DNA of 64,000 nt from NCBI GenBank assembly GCA_045616485.1, contig JAZLGU010000085.1, positions 1-64,000 of the forward strand, written 5' to 3'. This DNA is from RGIG3528 sp045616485. GTDB taxonomy: Bacteria > Bacillota > Clostridia > Lachnospirales > Lachnospiraceae. The position numbers and the translations under genes were made by a program. Positions 40,809 to 49,574 of the stretch are shown piece by piece; within the stretch, counting starts at the first letter, position 1; every line of letters starts with the position of its first letter. The notes beneath the pieces were generated by a model, which was not told the origin of the DNA, did not search any database, and saw nothing but the letters and a program-made list of their open reading frames with translations.

Positions 40809-42471
40809 TGCAGCTGCCTGTGAGATGATTGATAAGCCCATGCCGACATTATCGGAATGGGCTTTTGATGAATTTTACAGAAATGGTAATAGAATAAATT
40901 ACGAAAATCTCTACTTTGAACGTCGGAAAATGCTGGCGGTCTACGGCTTAAAGGCTATGACGGAAGGGGAAAAAGTAGAGGCCGAGACCCTGGACAAGCT
41001 GAATTACGTGCTTTTTGAGATACTATCCGAGGATACCTGGGCACTGCCTGCTCATGTAAATAAGTACAGCGACCCTGACTGGGAGCGGACGGTAGACCTT
41101 TTTGCCTGTGAGACAGCTTCGGCCATAGGTCTTATTTACAGGTATGCAGGGGCATTTTTACCGGCTTTTCTTAAGGATTGCATGGTAAAGGAAGTAAAAA
41201 ACAGGGTCCTGAATCCTTTTTTCAAGGAAGGTAAAAGCTTTGGCTGGGAAGGCTGCCATCATAACTGGAATGCGGTCTGTACAGGAGGTATCGGTATAGC
41301 ACTGCTTACACTGGGACAGGAGGCTGGCTTTTCGGAAAAAGAAAAAGCAGAAGGTATTATTCGTATAAAAAAATCACTGCGCACTTATCTAAACAATGCT
41401 TTTTCACCGGATGGTGTATCCCTGGAGGGGGTTGGCTATTTTAACTATGGCATGAGCTTTTATATGGCATTTGCAACAGAGCTTATGAATGAAGGGGATG
41501 ATGAGCTTCTGGGAGCTGATGACGCAGTGAAAAAGAGGCTTTGGCAGCTGGCGGATTTTATTAATGCCATATATCTTAAAAATGGCTTCTGCGTTAATTT
41601 TTCGGATGCTAAAGCCGGCGATAAAATCCTGCCGGGCATAGCTGTAGGCTTTAAATATGCAGGTATAGAGCTGGAGCTTAGGGATGAAGCGTATGCGGAC
41701 TTCAACACGGATCCATGCTATCGTTTCGCTGGCCTGTGGCTGGGCATTTTTGTGACAGAGGGACGTTTCTCATTGTCACAAAATGTGACAATGAGAAACG
41801 TCCCTCTGTCACATTTTAAAGATGCTGAATGGGCGGTATATCAGTCTGAAAACGGGGCGGCCTTTGCCATAAAAGGCGGACACAATGGGGAGCCTCACAA
41901 TCATAATGATGTAGGCGGCTTTATATATTATGTGGGGGATCGCTGTTTGGCCTGCGACCTGGGTGCCGGAGAGTACACTGCTGATTACTTTGGGGCTGCG
42001 AGATACAACTATCTCTGCTGCAGCTCTTCTGGGCATAGTGTTCCTGTTGTAGCAGGACAGTACCAGGAAGCAGGAGAAAATCACCGCACATCATATTTTA
42101 GGGTAAAAGAAGAGGACTACACTATAACAGTTACTCTGGAGTATCATGATGCTTATCCCAAAGGCACCTGCGTTTACCTGGAGAGAAGAGCAGTATTTAA
42201 CCTTAAAACAGGTTTGCTTACCATAGAGGACAGATGTGATCAACAGTTTGTATCGGTGCTGGTAAGCCAGACTGAGCCGGATATTCAGGTAACATGCGGG
42301 CAGGCCATGGAGCCTTCAGACCACATATTCAGTAATCATGAAGGTAAAGAAGAAAACGTCAGACTATATTTAGTAGATGCAAAGGAGACTAGAGATGCAG
42401 TATTTACAGACGGAAATAGTGGCAGAAGGCTTTTCCGCACGACTTACAGCCTATCTGCTGGAGTATTATAA
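40771..42471 (+). CDS. Heparinase II/III-like polysaccharide lyase with in-frame repeat insertion
   Basis: 566 residues, no signal peptide, so cytoplasmic: it may split unsaturated or uronate oligosaccharides. A helical toroid fills about 1-325 with WEGCHHNWNAVCTGG and SPDGVSLEGVGYFNYG, and a beta-sandwich half contains GGHNGEPHNHNDVGGF and GAARYNYLCCSSSGHSVPVV, which carry the expected His/Tyr/Asn residues. Between the halves, residues of about 327-348 are encoded by a palindromic repeat. The start inside pyrE (ATG 40771 or 40780, GTG 40792) is uncertain. The 3' end overlaps the esterase gene by 77 bp. Confidence 0.8.
   Translation: MIIMHSTVLKQINAAACEMIDKPMPTLSEWAFDEFYRNGNRINYENLYFERRKMLAVYGLKAMTEGEKVEAETLDKLNYVLFEILSEDTWALPAHVNKYSDPDWERTVDLFACETASAIGLIYRYAGAFLPAFLKDCMVKEVKNRVLNPFFKEGKSFGWEGCHHNWNAVCTGGIGIALLTLGQEAGFSEKEKAEGIIRIKKSLRTYLNNAFSPDGVSLEGVGYFNYGMSFYMAFATELMNEGDDELLGADDAVKKRLWQLADFINAIYLKNGFCVNFSDAKAGDKILPGIAVGFKYAGIELELRDEAYADFNTDPCYRFAGLWLGIFVTEGRFSLSQNVTMRNVPLSHFKDAEWAVYQSENGAAFAIKGGHNGEPHNHNDVGGFIYYVGDRCLACDLGAGEYTADYFGAARYNYLCCSSSGHSVPVVAGQYQEAGENHRTSYFRVKEEDYTITVTLEYHDAYPKGTCVYLERRAVFNLKTGLLTIEDRCDQQFVSVLVSQTEPDIQVTCGQAMEPSDHIFSNHEGKEENVRLYLVDAKETRDAVFTDGNSGRRLFRTTYSLSAGVL
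41751..41813. repeat. Perfect 63-base palindromic repeat inside a coding region
   Basis: Two 30-base arms (TGTGACAGAGGGACG... and its exact complement) around AAA. It belongs to the GGGACGTTTCT family. 63 is divisible by three and neither strand in the reading frame has a stop, so it encodes 21 residues (VTEGRFS...VPLSH) in the lyase linker. Confidence 0.9.
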
Positions 42472-43213
42472 TGATTTTGACAAGGATCGAAAACGTCCTG
42501 CCATGCTGATTTGTCCCGGAGGTGCTTACTGGTATACATCTCCTCGTGAGGCGGAGCCGGTAGCCATAAAGTTTTCAGCCAAGGGCTATCAGACCTTTGT
42601 TCTGGACTATTCCTGTGCGCCAACGGGGGCAGAGTATCCGGTGGCCTTTAAGCAGGCATTACTTGCTATCAAGTATATAAGAGACCATGCCGAGGAGTAC
42701 CATATAGACCCTGACCACATAGCTATTATGGGCTTTTCTGCCGGCGGCCATTTGGCAGCTAATGTATCCACTGACTACATGAATGAAAAGCTGCTGTCGG
42801 AGATAGGCTGCACCGTAGCTGAGGTGCGCCCCAATGCTTCAGTCCTTTGCTATCCAGTAATTTCCTCCGGAGAGTTTGCTCACAAGGGCTCCGTAGAAAA
42901 TCTTATGGGAAAAAAGGCCACAGAGGAGCTTAGAGACTACCTGTCTCTGGAAAAGAAAGTGTCTGAGATGACACCACCTACCTTTATCTGGCATACCTTC
43001 GCAGATGAGTCAGTACCTGTGGAAAATTCCCTGCTCTATGCTTTATCCCTTAAAAAGCATAAGGTTCCATGTGAGATGCATATTTTCCCCTTCGGAGGCC
43101 ATGGTCTTTCTCTGGCAAGTCCTGAGACTTCCCACCCCGGCAATGTCCAGGTGGTGGAGGAATGCATGCAGTGGACGGAGCTCTGCGAGAGATTCCTGGG
43201 ACAGATTTTCTAA
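42395..43213 (+). CDS. Alpha/beta hydrolase, acetyl-xylan esterase-like
   Basis: 272 residues from ATG 42395 (AAGGAG at 42381-42386), no signal peptide. Alpha/beta hydrolase of the BD-FAE/Axe type: oxyanion motif CPGGAYWYTSPREAEP, nucleophile elbow GFSAGGH, acid in HTFADESVP and His in PFGGHGLSL. It is coupled to the lyase gene, which suggests deacetylation of the same imported oligosaccharides. Substrate is inferred. Confidence 0.85.
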   Translation: MQYLQTEIVAEGFSARLTAYLLEYYNDFDKDRKRPAMLICPGGAYWYTSPREAEPVAIKFSAKGYQTFVLDYSCAPTGAEYPVAFKQALLAIKYIRDHAEEYHIDPDHIAIMGFSAGGHLAANVSTDYMNEKLLSEIGCTVAEVRPNASVLCYPVISSGEFAHKGSVENLMGKKATEELRDYLSLEKKVSEMTPPTFIWHTFADESVPVENSLLYALSLKKHKVPCEMHIFPFGGHGLSLASPETSHPGNVQVVEECMQWTELCERFLGQIF

Positions 43214-43227
43214 ATCATTGCAGAAAC

Positions 43228-43292
43228 GTGACACAAATGACGATAAGTGTTATAATAGGCTTTGCAAGCTTATTGCGACACTTATCGTTTTT
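43228..43292 (+). promoter_or_regulatory. Promoter whose -10 lies inside a terminator hairpin
   Basis: GTGACA (43228-43233), 17 bases, TATAAT (43251-43256). The -35/-10 spacer contains the left arm CGATAAGTGT (43241-43250) of a terminator whose right arm is ACACTTATCG (43278-43287), followed by five T. Read-through from the esterase would terminate; transcripts from this promoter lack the left arm. Confidence 0.65.
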
Positions 43293-43340
43293 GTTGCTTA
43301 TATTAATACTTTGGGGATAAAAGAGACGGAAGCCTGAAAT

Positions 43341-45200
43341 ATGAAGAAATTCAATTTGATTTTGATTCTAATATTAATTCTTAGTGGGGCGACGCTGGGA
43401 CTGGTGAGCTACAACACAGTTTTTTCCGGAAACAGTGAGACTACGCCCAGTCCTACCAGCGCTCTGGAGGAATATCAAAACACTCACACATCTGACATTT
43501 CGTCAGAAATAAGACCCAATATTATTTATGGCTTTTCATCCTATGGTCTGGCATCGGATATATATACCCTTGCATTCCGAGACGATGTGCGTTCACGCCT
43601 TAATTACATGAAGGACAGGGCCAGATATACGGAAGATGAGCCGCTTGTTATTTACAATCCCTTCGCTACGGATGAATGCAGTCTCTATATTTATTTTACT
43701 ACCAGCTATCCCTGCGCAGTATCCTATGAGGTACATACCTCCAATCTTGTTTCTGACGCAGCAGATTTTGGTGGATACGTTGCCCCATCCTATAGACAGG
43801 AAGTAGATGAAAACGGCAATGTGACCTATAAGGGAGACAGCACCATTCATGAATTTTCCATTCATGGTCTGGTATCCGGAGTGACCAATTCCATTACTAT
43901 CAATATGGTGGACGAAAAAGGAAACACACGCAATCGTCGTTTTTACTATGATTTTGATAAAGTAAGTACAGATGAGGCTCAGCTTAAGAAAAACCAGGGG
44001 ACCAAGACTGTCATTGACGAGACTACAGGAGAAAGCACAGTGGTACCGGCTTCTGAGGTGAGCCTGACTGAAGGGCTTTTCGCTACATTTACTGCAAAAA
44101 ATGATTATACTGCTTTTATGCGCATGTATGATAATGATGGATTCCTCCGCTGGAAAATGCCTATGGAGGATAATACTGCCAAAAAGCTTTTTACATACGA
44201 TGGTCAGCTGTGTGTATTTGTTTCCAATAAAAAGCTGGTGGTACTGAATTCGCTGGGAGAGATTCAGAGGATTTTTGAAAGCGAGGGCGGACGCCTTGTT
44301 TTTGGAGATTTTTGTATAGATGAGCACAAATTGGAAGATGGCAGCACAGACCTTCGCGTCATTTGTGTAGCTACAGACCGCCAGAAAAAGACAGTTAACG
44401 ACTGCATAGCCTGCATCAGTTTTGCTGAAAATCGTATATATAAGCTGATGGATATGCAGAAGCTCCTGGAAAAATATCCCAATGTTCATGATGAAAACTG
44501 GATTGACATACGCAGTATCAAATATGTGGGTGACAATATGATTCTTCTGGGTTCGGACACCTTGAATACCATTATCAAGGTCCGGAGGATATATAATCAG
44601 CCCCGTATTGTTTATATGCTGGGAGATAAGGCCAACTTTGTGGGGACGAAAGAATATGATGATCTCTTCCTGCTGCAGGAGGAGGATTTTGCGTACACCA
44701 CAAGTGTATCTCAGATGGGCTTTATGTCCTATGACGGCTGGAGTACTGACGACCGTCACTATGTTTGGGTGCTGGATCAGAATAAGGATTATGAGTATGG
44801 CAAAAAAGAAGAGTGTTTTGGCTACTATGACAGATATCTGGTAGATGAAAAGACCTTTTCGGTAAAGAGAGTTACTCACAGACCTATGCCTGCACTTACG
44901 GATAATACGTATCATGAGGTTTTTGAAAGCAATATTCTCTATGCTACAGGAAAAGACTCTTATTTTTCCGAGTATGATAATGCTTTCAACTTAATCAGCA
45001 GATTTACCTATAAAAAGACGGAGCCGGAAAAAACTGTAGAAGACAAAGATAGAGAGGAGGACAATCCGCCTCTTGATGACTCCATCAGGTTTACGGGTAT
45101 TAGTAAAATCGCGCCTACAGATTTCTTCCTGACTAAAGATGTAATTATCTACAAGGATGCGAATCAGGCAGATAGTGAAGAAAGCGAAGAAAGTAAGTAA
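43341..45200 (+). CDS. Membrane-anchored arylsulfotransferase-like protein
   Basis: 619 residues. An N-terminal hydrophobic anchor (about 5-25), a Ser/Thr/Pro linker, then a beta domain and a six-bladed-propeller-like region that resembles the N- and central domains of aryl-sulfate sulfotransferases (YDNDGFLRWKMP, VLNSLGEIQRIF, DENWIDIRSIKYVGDNMILLGS, then STDDRHYVWVLDQNKDYE). Family assignment is by pattern only. The tail is acidic. Its TAA stop overlaps the ATG of topB by one base. Confidence 0.6.
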   Translation: MKKFNLILILILILSGATLGLVSYNTVFSGNSETTPSPTSALEEYQNTHTSDISSEIRPNIIYGFSSYGLASDIYTLAFRDDVRSRLNYMKDRARYTEDEPLVIYNPFATDECSLYIYFTTSYPCAVSYEVHTSNLVSDAADFGGYVAPSYRQEVDENGNVTYKGDSTIHEFSIHGLVSGVTNSITINMVDEKGNTRNRRFYYDFDKVSTDEAQLKKNQGTKTVIDETTGESTVVPASEVSLTEGLFATFTAKNDYTAFMRMYDNDGFLRWKMPMEDNTAKKLFTYDGQLCVFVSNKKLVVLNSLGEIQRIFESEGGRLVFGDFCIDEHKLEDGSTDLRVICVATDRQKKTVNDCIACISFAENRIYKLMDMQKLLEKYPNVHDENWIDIRSIKYVGDNMILLGSDTLNTIIKVRRIYNQPRIVYMLGDKANFVGTKEYDDLFLLQEEDFAYTTSVSQMGFMSYDGWSTDDRHYVWVLDQNKDYEYGKKEECFGYYDRYLVDEKTFSVKRVTHRPMPALTDNTYHEVFESNILYATGKDSYFSEYDNAFNLISRFTYKKTEPEKTVEDKDREEDNPPLDDSIRFTGISKIAPTDFFLTKDVIIYKDANQADSEESEESK

Positions 45201-47212
45201 TGAGTAAAAATTGTTATATTGCGGAAAAGCCTTCTGTAGCCAGAGAATTTGCCAATGTGCTGCATGAAAATTTTTCCAAAAAAAACGGGTATATGGAGTC
45301 GGAAAACTCTGTAGTGACCTGGTGTGTAGGACATCTTGTGACCATGAGTTATCCGGAAGCCTACGACCCGGAGCTTAAAAGGTGGACTGAAAGGACACTG
45401 CCTTTTATTCCGACAGAGTACAAATATGAGGTACCTGCCAATGTAAAGGACCAGTTCGAAGTGGTGAAGGGGCTCTTGCATCGTCCTGATATAAGTACTA
45501 TCTATATATGTACCGACTCGGGACGTGAAGGAGAGTATATTTACCGCCTGGTAGATATGATGGCTCAGGTCCCTGCAGACAAGATAAGAAAACGCGTATG
45601 GATCAACTCCCAGACTGAGGAAGAGGTCTTACGTGGAATAAGAGAGGCGCTGGACTGGAGCGCTTATGACAATCTTTCCGATGCAGCTTATCTGCGTGCC
45701 AAGGAAGATTACCTTATGGGTATTAATTTTTCCCGTATCCTGACACTCAGATACGGCAACCGCGTAGGAAACTTTCTGAAAAAGGAAAAGGGACCGGCTA
45801 TTGCAGTTGGTCGTGTAATGACCTGCGTACTGGGCATGATTGTTAGAAGGGAAAGGGAAATAAGAGATTTTGTAAAGACACCATTCTATAGAGTGGTGGC
45901 TGGGACGGATGTGGGCTTCGAGGCAGAGTTCAGAGCAGTCCAGGGATCAAAATATTTTGAAAATCCCTGTATGTACAAGGAAAACGGTTTTAAGAAAAGA
46001 GAAGATGCAGAAAAGCTGATAGCTGACCTTTCCGGAAAAAACGGTGTAGTGGACGCTATGGAGAAAAAGAAGGAAAACAGAAACGCTCCGCCTCTTTTCA
46101 ATCTGGCAGAGGCTCAGGCGCAGTGCTCCAAGCTTTTTAAAATCAGTCCGGATGAGACCTTAAAGATTATTCAGGAGCTTTATGAAAAGAAGCTGGTGAC
46201 TTATCCCAGAACTGATGCAAGAGTGCTTTCAACAGCTGTAGCCAAAGAGATATATAAGAATATCAAGGGGCTTACCGGCTTTGCCAATGTAGCAGAATAT
46301 GCCGGTGAGATTATGGAAAACGGTGCCTATAAGGGACTGGAGAAAAACAAGCGTTATGTGGATGACTCCAAGATTACCGACCACTATGCCATTATCCCCA
46401 CAGGGCAGGGCTTAAATGCTCTGAATTCTTTAAACAGCCTGCAGAAAAAGGTTTATGAGCTTATATGCCGCAGATTTTTATCCATTTTCTACCCGCCTGC
46501 TGTATATCAGAAGCTGGCCCTCGCTATTAAAATCGGAGAGGAAAGCTTTTTCGCTTCCTTTAAGATACAGCTGTCAGAGGGCTATCAGAAGGTAGCCAAT
46601 CTGAAAAAAAGTGACACTTCCGAGCAGAAGTCGGAAAAGTCAGATGCGAAGGAAAAAGGTGAAGAAGCGGAGGAACTGGATATTTCAGAGGATTCCTTTG
46701 AGAAAATCAGCGCTTTGAAAAAGGGAGCTGAGGTGGGTATAAAGGAGCTCTCCATAAAAGAAGGTGAGACATCTCCACCAAAAAGATATGACTCTGCAGC
46801 CATGATAAAGGCTATGGAGTCGGCAGGGCAGCAGATTGAAGACGAGGAGCTTAGAGCTCAGATTAAGTCATCCGGTATAGGCACTTCTGCCACCCGTGCC
46901 GAGATTCTGGCCAAGCTGGTGCGCATTGAGTATATTTCTCTCAATCAGAAGACTCAGATATATGCACCTACCAAGCTGGGGGAAGCCATATATGAAGTGG
47001 TATCCTTATCTATTTCGCAGATGCTTAGACCGGATCTTACTGCCAGCTGGGAGAAGGGACTTACTCAGGTGGCTGAGGGCGAGATTACGGAACATGAGTA
47101 TATGGAAAAGCTCTCCGGCTACGTAACACGTATGACTGAAAGAGTGAAAATGACAAATAATGCCGGTGCATTGGATGCAAGATTTTCGGCAATAGGGAGT
47201 GTGTATAAATGA
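45200..47212 (+). CDS. topB: DNA topoisomerase III
   Basis: Type IA topoisomerase of 670 residues. The Toprim part has CYIAEKPSVAREFA and TDSGREGEYIYRLV, and the nucleophile is in VTYPRTDARVLS (Tyr near 335). The DNA gate continues with TDHYAIIPTG and GIGTSATRAEI. An acidic low-complexity insert (about 470-500) interrupts the later domain. There is no C-terminal zinc finger. Length fits Firmicute TopB. Overlaps: one base with the preceding gene, four bases (ATGA) with the next. Confidence 0.9.
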   Translation: MSKNCYIAEKPSVAREFANVLHENFSKKNGYMESENSVVTWCVGHLVTMSYPEAYDPELKRWTERTLPFIPTEYKYEVPANVKDQFEVVKGLLHRPDISTIYICTDSGREGEYIYRLVDMMAQVPADKIRKRVWINSQTEEEVLRGIREALDWSAYDNLSDAAYLRAKEDYLMGINFSRILTLRYGNRVGNFLKKEKGPAIAVGRVMTCVLGMIVRREREIRDFVKTPFYRVVAGTDVGFEAEFRAVQGSKYFENPCMYKENGFKKREDAEKLIADLSGKNGVVDAMEKKKENRNAPPLFNLAEAQAQCSKLFKISPDETLKIIQELYEKKLVTYPRTDARVLSTAVAKEIYKNIKGLTGFANVAEYAGEIMENGAYKGLEKNKRYVDDSKITDHYAIIPTGQGLNALNSLNSLQKKVYELICRRFLSIFYPPAVYQKLALAIKIGEESFFASFKIQLSEGYQKVANLKKSDTSEQKSEKSDAKEKGEEAEELDISEDSFEKISALKKGAEVGIKELSIKEGETSPPKRYDSAAMIKAMESAGQQIEDEELRAQIKSSGIGTSATRAEILAKLVRIEYISLNQKTQIYAPTKLGEAIYEVVSLSISQMLRPDLTASWEKGLTQVAEGEITEHEYMEKLSGYVTRMTERVKMTNNAGALDARFSAIGSVYK

Positions 47213-47889
47213 TTAGTGACTACAGTGTGAAAAAATTGTTTGATCTTACAGAAAGTATGGCAGGCGAGGAAATAGGAAAGTATGAATATCCTTGGCAGGT
47301 GCTGCCTCATATCGGAGAAATAATACTGGCTTTAGGAGCTACTCTGGACGAAGATCCGGCTTATGAAAAGCGTGGAGAAAACGTATGGATCAGCAAGGAA
47401 GCCAAGGTTTTCCCATCAGCTTATATAAACGGTCCCTGTATCATAGGGCCGGGAGCAGAGGTAAGGCACTGTGCTTTTATAAGAGGTAATGCCCTGGTAG
47501 GGGCAGGCGCTGTAGTAGGTAATTCCACAGAGCTCAAAAATGTTATTCTCTTCAACAAGGTGCAGGTACCTCATTACAATTATGTGGGGGATTCCATACT
47601 GGGCTTCAAATCCCATATGGGGGCCGGATCCATTACCTCCAACGTTAAGTCGGATAAGACCCTGGTAGTTGTAAAGGATAATGAGAGTAAGGAGACCTTT
47701 GAGACTGGGCTTAAGAAGATGGGAGCCATCCTGGGAGATAATGTGGAAGTGGGATGCGGTTCTGTGCTGAACCCCGGCACTGTTATCGGAAGCCATTCCA
47801 ATATCTACCCCCTCTCCTCGGTAAGAGGCTGCATCAAGGCTTCAAGTATCTACAAAAAACAGGGTGAAGTGGTAGAAAAAAGAGATTGA
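47209..47889 (+). CDS. Left-handed beta-helix (hexapeptide) acyl/nucleotidyl-transferase-like protein
   Basis: 226 residues. After a short N-terminal region (EYPWQVLPHIGEII) comes a run of hexapeptide turns: VWISKEAKVFPSAYINGPCIIGPGAEVRHCAFIRGNALVGAGAVVG, then NYVGDSILGFKSHMGAGSITSNVKSD, which resembles the acetyltransferase end of GlmU. There is no uridylyltransferase domain. Likely a sugar-nucleotide acyltransferase; substrate unknown. It overlaps topB by 4 bp. Confidence 0.75.
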   Translation: MISDYSVKKLFDLTESMAGEEIGKYEYPWQVLPHIGEIILALGATLDEDPAYEKRGENVWISKEAKVFPSAYINGPCIIGPGAEVRHCAFIRGNALVGAGAVVGNSTELKNVILFNKVQVPHYNYVGDSILGFKSHMGAGSITSNVKSDKTLVVVKDNESKETFETGLKKMGAILGDNVEVGCGSVLNPGTVIGSHSNIYPLSSVRGCIKASSIYKKQGEVVEKRD

Positions 47890-47983
47890 CTTGTTTACAT
47901 ATTAGCTGTCGTCCACTGCCAAAGCTATGCAACGCTTGAAAAAAAGTTATCGTAAGTTATCTTTGAATTGCGGAGGATTGTTT

Positions 47984-49270
47984 ATGAAGAAAATAGTAGC
48001 AAATATATTAATCATAGCATTGTTGCTAGCTGTATTTTCCGGGTGCGGAGAAAGACCAAATATTCCTGGGGCGATTTCTAAATTGGAAAATACGAATGAG
48101 CCTCAAGTTACAGTGACGAGTACTCCAACGTCGGAACCAACAGCAACTAATACTATAACGCCGGAACCAACAGCAACTAATACGATGACGCCGGAACCAA
48201 CGGCAACTAATACGATGACGCCGGAACCAACAGCAACTAATACACCAACGCCAAGGCCAACGGCAACTAATACACCAACGCCGAGGCCAACAGCGACGAA
48301 TACTCCAAAGCCCTCACCAACGCTATCTCCCACACCGGGAATAGTAGAAGTGAAAACATTAAAAACACCATATGGAATAGAGAAAGAGGTAGTAGGGTAT
48401 AAAACACAGTTTATATGTGATGGGAAAATTTTGTTGCCAGTGGATAGTTTTTATCGAATTGTTTATGATACAGAATATGGATCACAATACAATTTGGTTG
48501 GCGTAGATATGATTTATGAAGAATACTGTTATATAACAGAGGAAATTCTTAAATATGATAGAGTGCTTTTGGATGATAGGGCAGGTGTTTCTGATTATGC
48601 CGCACAAAAAAATGGTGATAAGTTTTGTGTAGAGGATAAGTCAGCTTATTATATTACATATGATAAGCCATTGATAGTAGGAGATCACTATTTATTTAAT
48701 ATGGAGAAGGTAAAATATACGATTGTGACACCGACACCAACGCCCCAAGTACCAACTCCCACTCCTACAAAAATACCGCGTCTTTGTGATGAGGATGGGA
48801 AAATAAAGATAGCTGATGTCGAATATAATGTATATAAGTACGATGAGAAGATAGTACAGTATTTGGCTAGTCATACTGTAGAAGAAAATTATGCTTTTAT
48901 GTCACAAATAGGATATAACGAAGTTTGTTATACCTATGCACCGGGAGAAAGTAAACTTTATCGAGGTTATCTTTCGATTAGAGATAGTGATAAACAGTTT
49001 TATGATAAGCATGGGGAAGCATTTAGATACTATGATAAACGTGATCAACGCTATTGGGGTATTTCCGAGTCTTTTCATCGCATATATTCAGATGCATACA
49101 TTGAGCTATCAGATGATCGGGCTTCTTATAAAGAAGTGGTTCCTTCTTCAGTGCCTGTAGAAGAGTTTTATGCTATGATAAATGACATGCCTATGTTGTA
49201 TACTGTTCATCGTAATGGGGACCATGTATGGATTGAGGCAGGTAGAATCGGAGGCAGTAATGGCGGTTAA
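47984..49270 (+). CDS. Lipoprotein with TPEPTATNT repeats
   Basis: 428 residues. Signal and lipobox MKKIVANILIIALLLAVFSGC; I start at ATG 47984 (CGGAGG upstream) because the longer form adds a basic non-signal stretch. Residues of about 45-110 are a Pro/Thr stalk of ten-residue repeats. A beta-rich domain follows, then a second Pro/Thr linker (about 248-262), then a C-terminal domain with many Tyr and Asp (YMSQIGYNEVCYTYAPGESK, SDDRASYKEV). No family recognised; probably a cell-surface protein with two stalked domains. Confidence 0.75.
   Translation: MKKIVANILIIALLLAVFSGCGERPNIPGAISKLENTNEPQVTVTSTPTSEPTATNTITPEPTATNTMTPEPTATNTMTPEPTATNTPTPRPTATNTPTPRPTATNTPKPSPTLSPTPGIVEVKTLKTPYGIEKEVVGYKTQFICDGKILLPVDSFYRIVYDTEYGSQYNLVGVDMIYEEYCYITEEILKYDRVLLDDRAGVSDYAAQKNGDKFCVEDKSAYYITYDKPLIVGDHYLFNMEKVKYTIVTPTPTPQVPTPTPTKIPRLCDEDGKIKIADVEYNVYKYDEKIVQYLASHTVEENYAFMSQIGYNEVCYTYAPGESKLYRGYLSIRDSDKQFYDKHGEAFRYYDKRDQRYWGISESFHRIYSDAYIELSDDRASYKEVVPSSVPVEEFYAMINDMPMLYTVHRNGDHVWIEAGRIGGSNGG
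48124..48303 (+). repeat. 30-bp minisatellite in a lipoprotein gene
   Basis: About six tandem 30-bp units (ACGCCGGAACCAACAGCAAC type) encoding TPEPTATNTM or TPRPTATNTP. Units 2-4 are nearly identical; unit 1 and the later units diverge at the second and tenth residues. Being a multiple of three, length changes would keep the frame. Confidence 0.85.
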
Positions 49271-49343
49271 TCAGTGAGCATCACAGCCTCGGACTGTAGA
49301 CAAACTATATTTTTAAGATAACTAGCGGTTTGGCCAGCTATAA

Positions 49344-49487
49344 TCAGACTTCGGGATTCACTTCCGGAGTCTGAAATGGCGAAAAATGGGGTGTAGGGGC
49401 CTCCAATTTTCGCCATTTATTCCTTTTGAAATAGAACAGAGCAGATGGCGGTAGCCATCTGCTCTGAAGTGTCGACTTTGTCGACAC
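49344..49487 (+). repeat. Composite four-hairpin repeat, copy 2
   Basis: Inverted copy of 61-209: hairpins at 49344-49374 (arms now with two G-T pairs, loop TTCAC), 49374-49418, 49437-49466 (perfect 13-bp stem, loop GGTA) and 49469-49487. Both arms changed in hairpin 1 in a way that keeps G-U pairing in RNA of the + strand, the strand of the upstream lipoprotein gene. Confidence 0.85.
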
Positions 49488-49521
49488 GCTGTAACTGTGA
49501 ATTGTACCGCTTGATAAAAAA

Positions 49522-49550
49522 TTGACAATTAGTTAGCTTTTTGCTATAGT
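49522..49550 (+). promoter_or_regulatory. Promoter of the 49575 gene
   Basis: TTGACA (49522-49527), 17 bases, TATAGT (49545-49550), 24 bases before the start codon. Consensus -35. Confidence 0.7.
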
Positions 49551-49574
49551 AAAAATTATATTAGGAGTTGAGCT

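Noticed and set aside
43593..44915. A 440-codon open frame on the minus strand
   Set aside because: It lies antisense to the anchored sulfotransferase-like gene, has no ribosome site or domain, and the + strand gene fits its operon.
48124..48303. CRISPR array
   Set aside because: The repeats are contiguous coding units of 30 bp without spacers.
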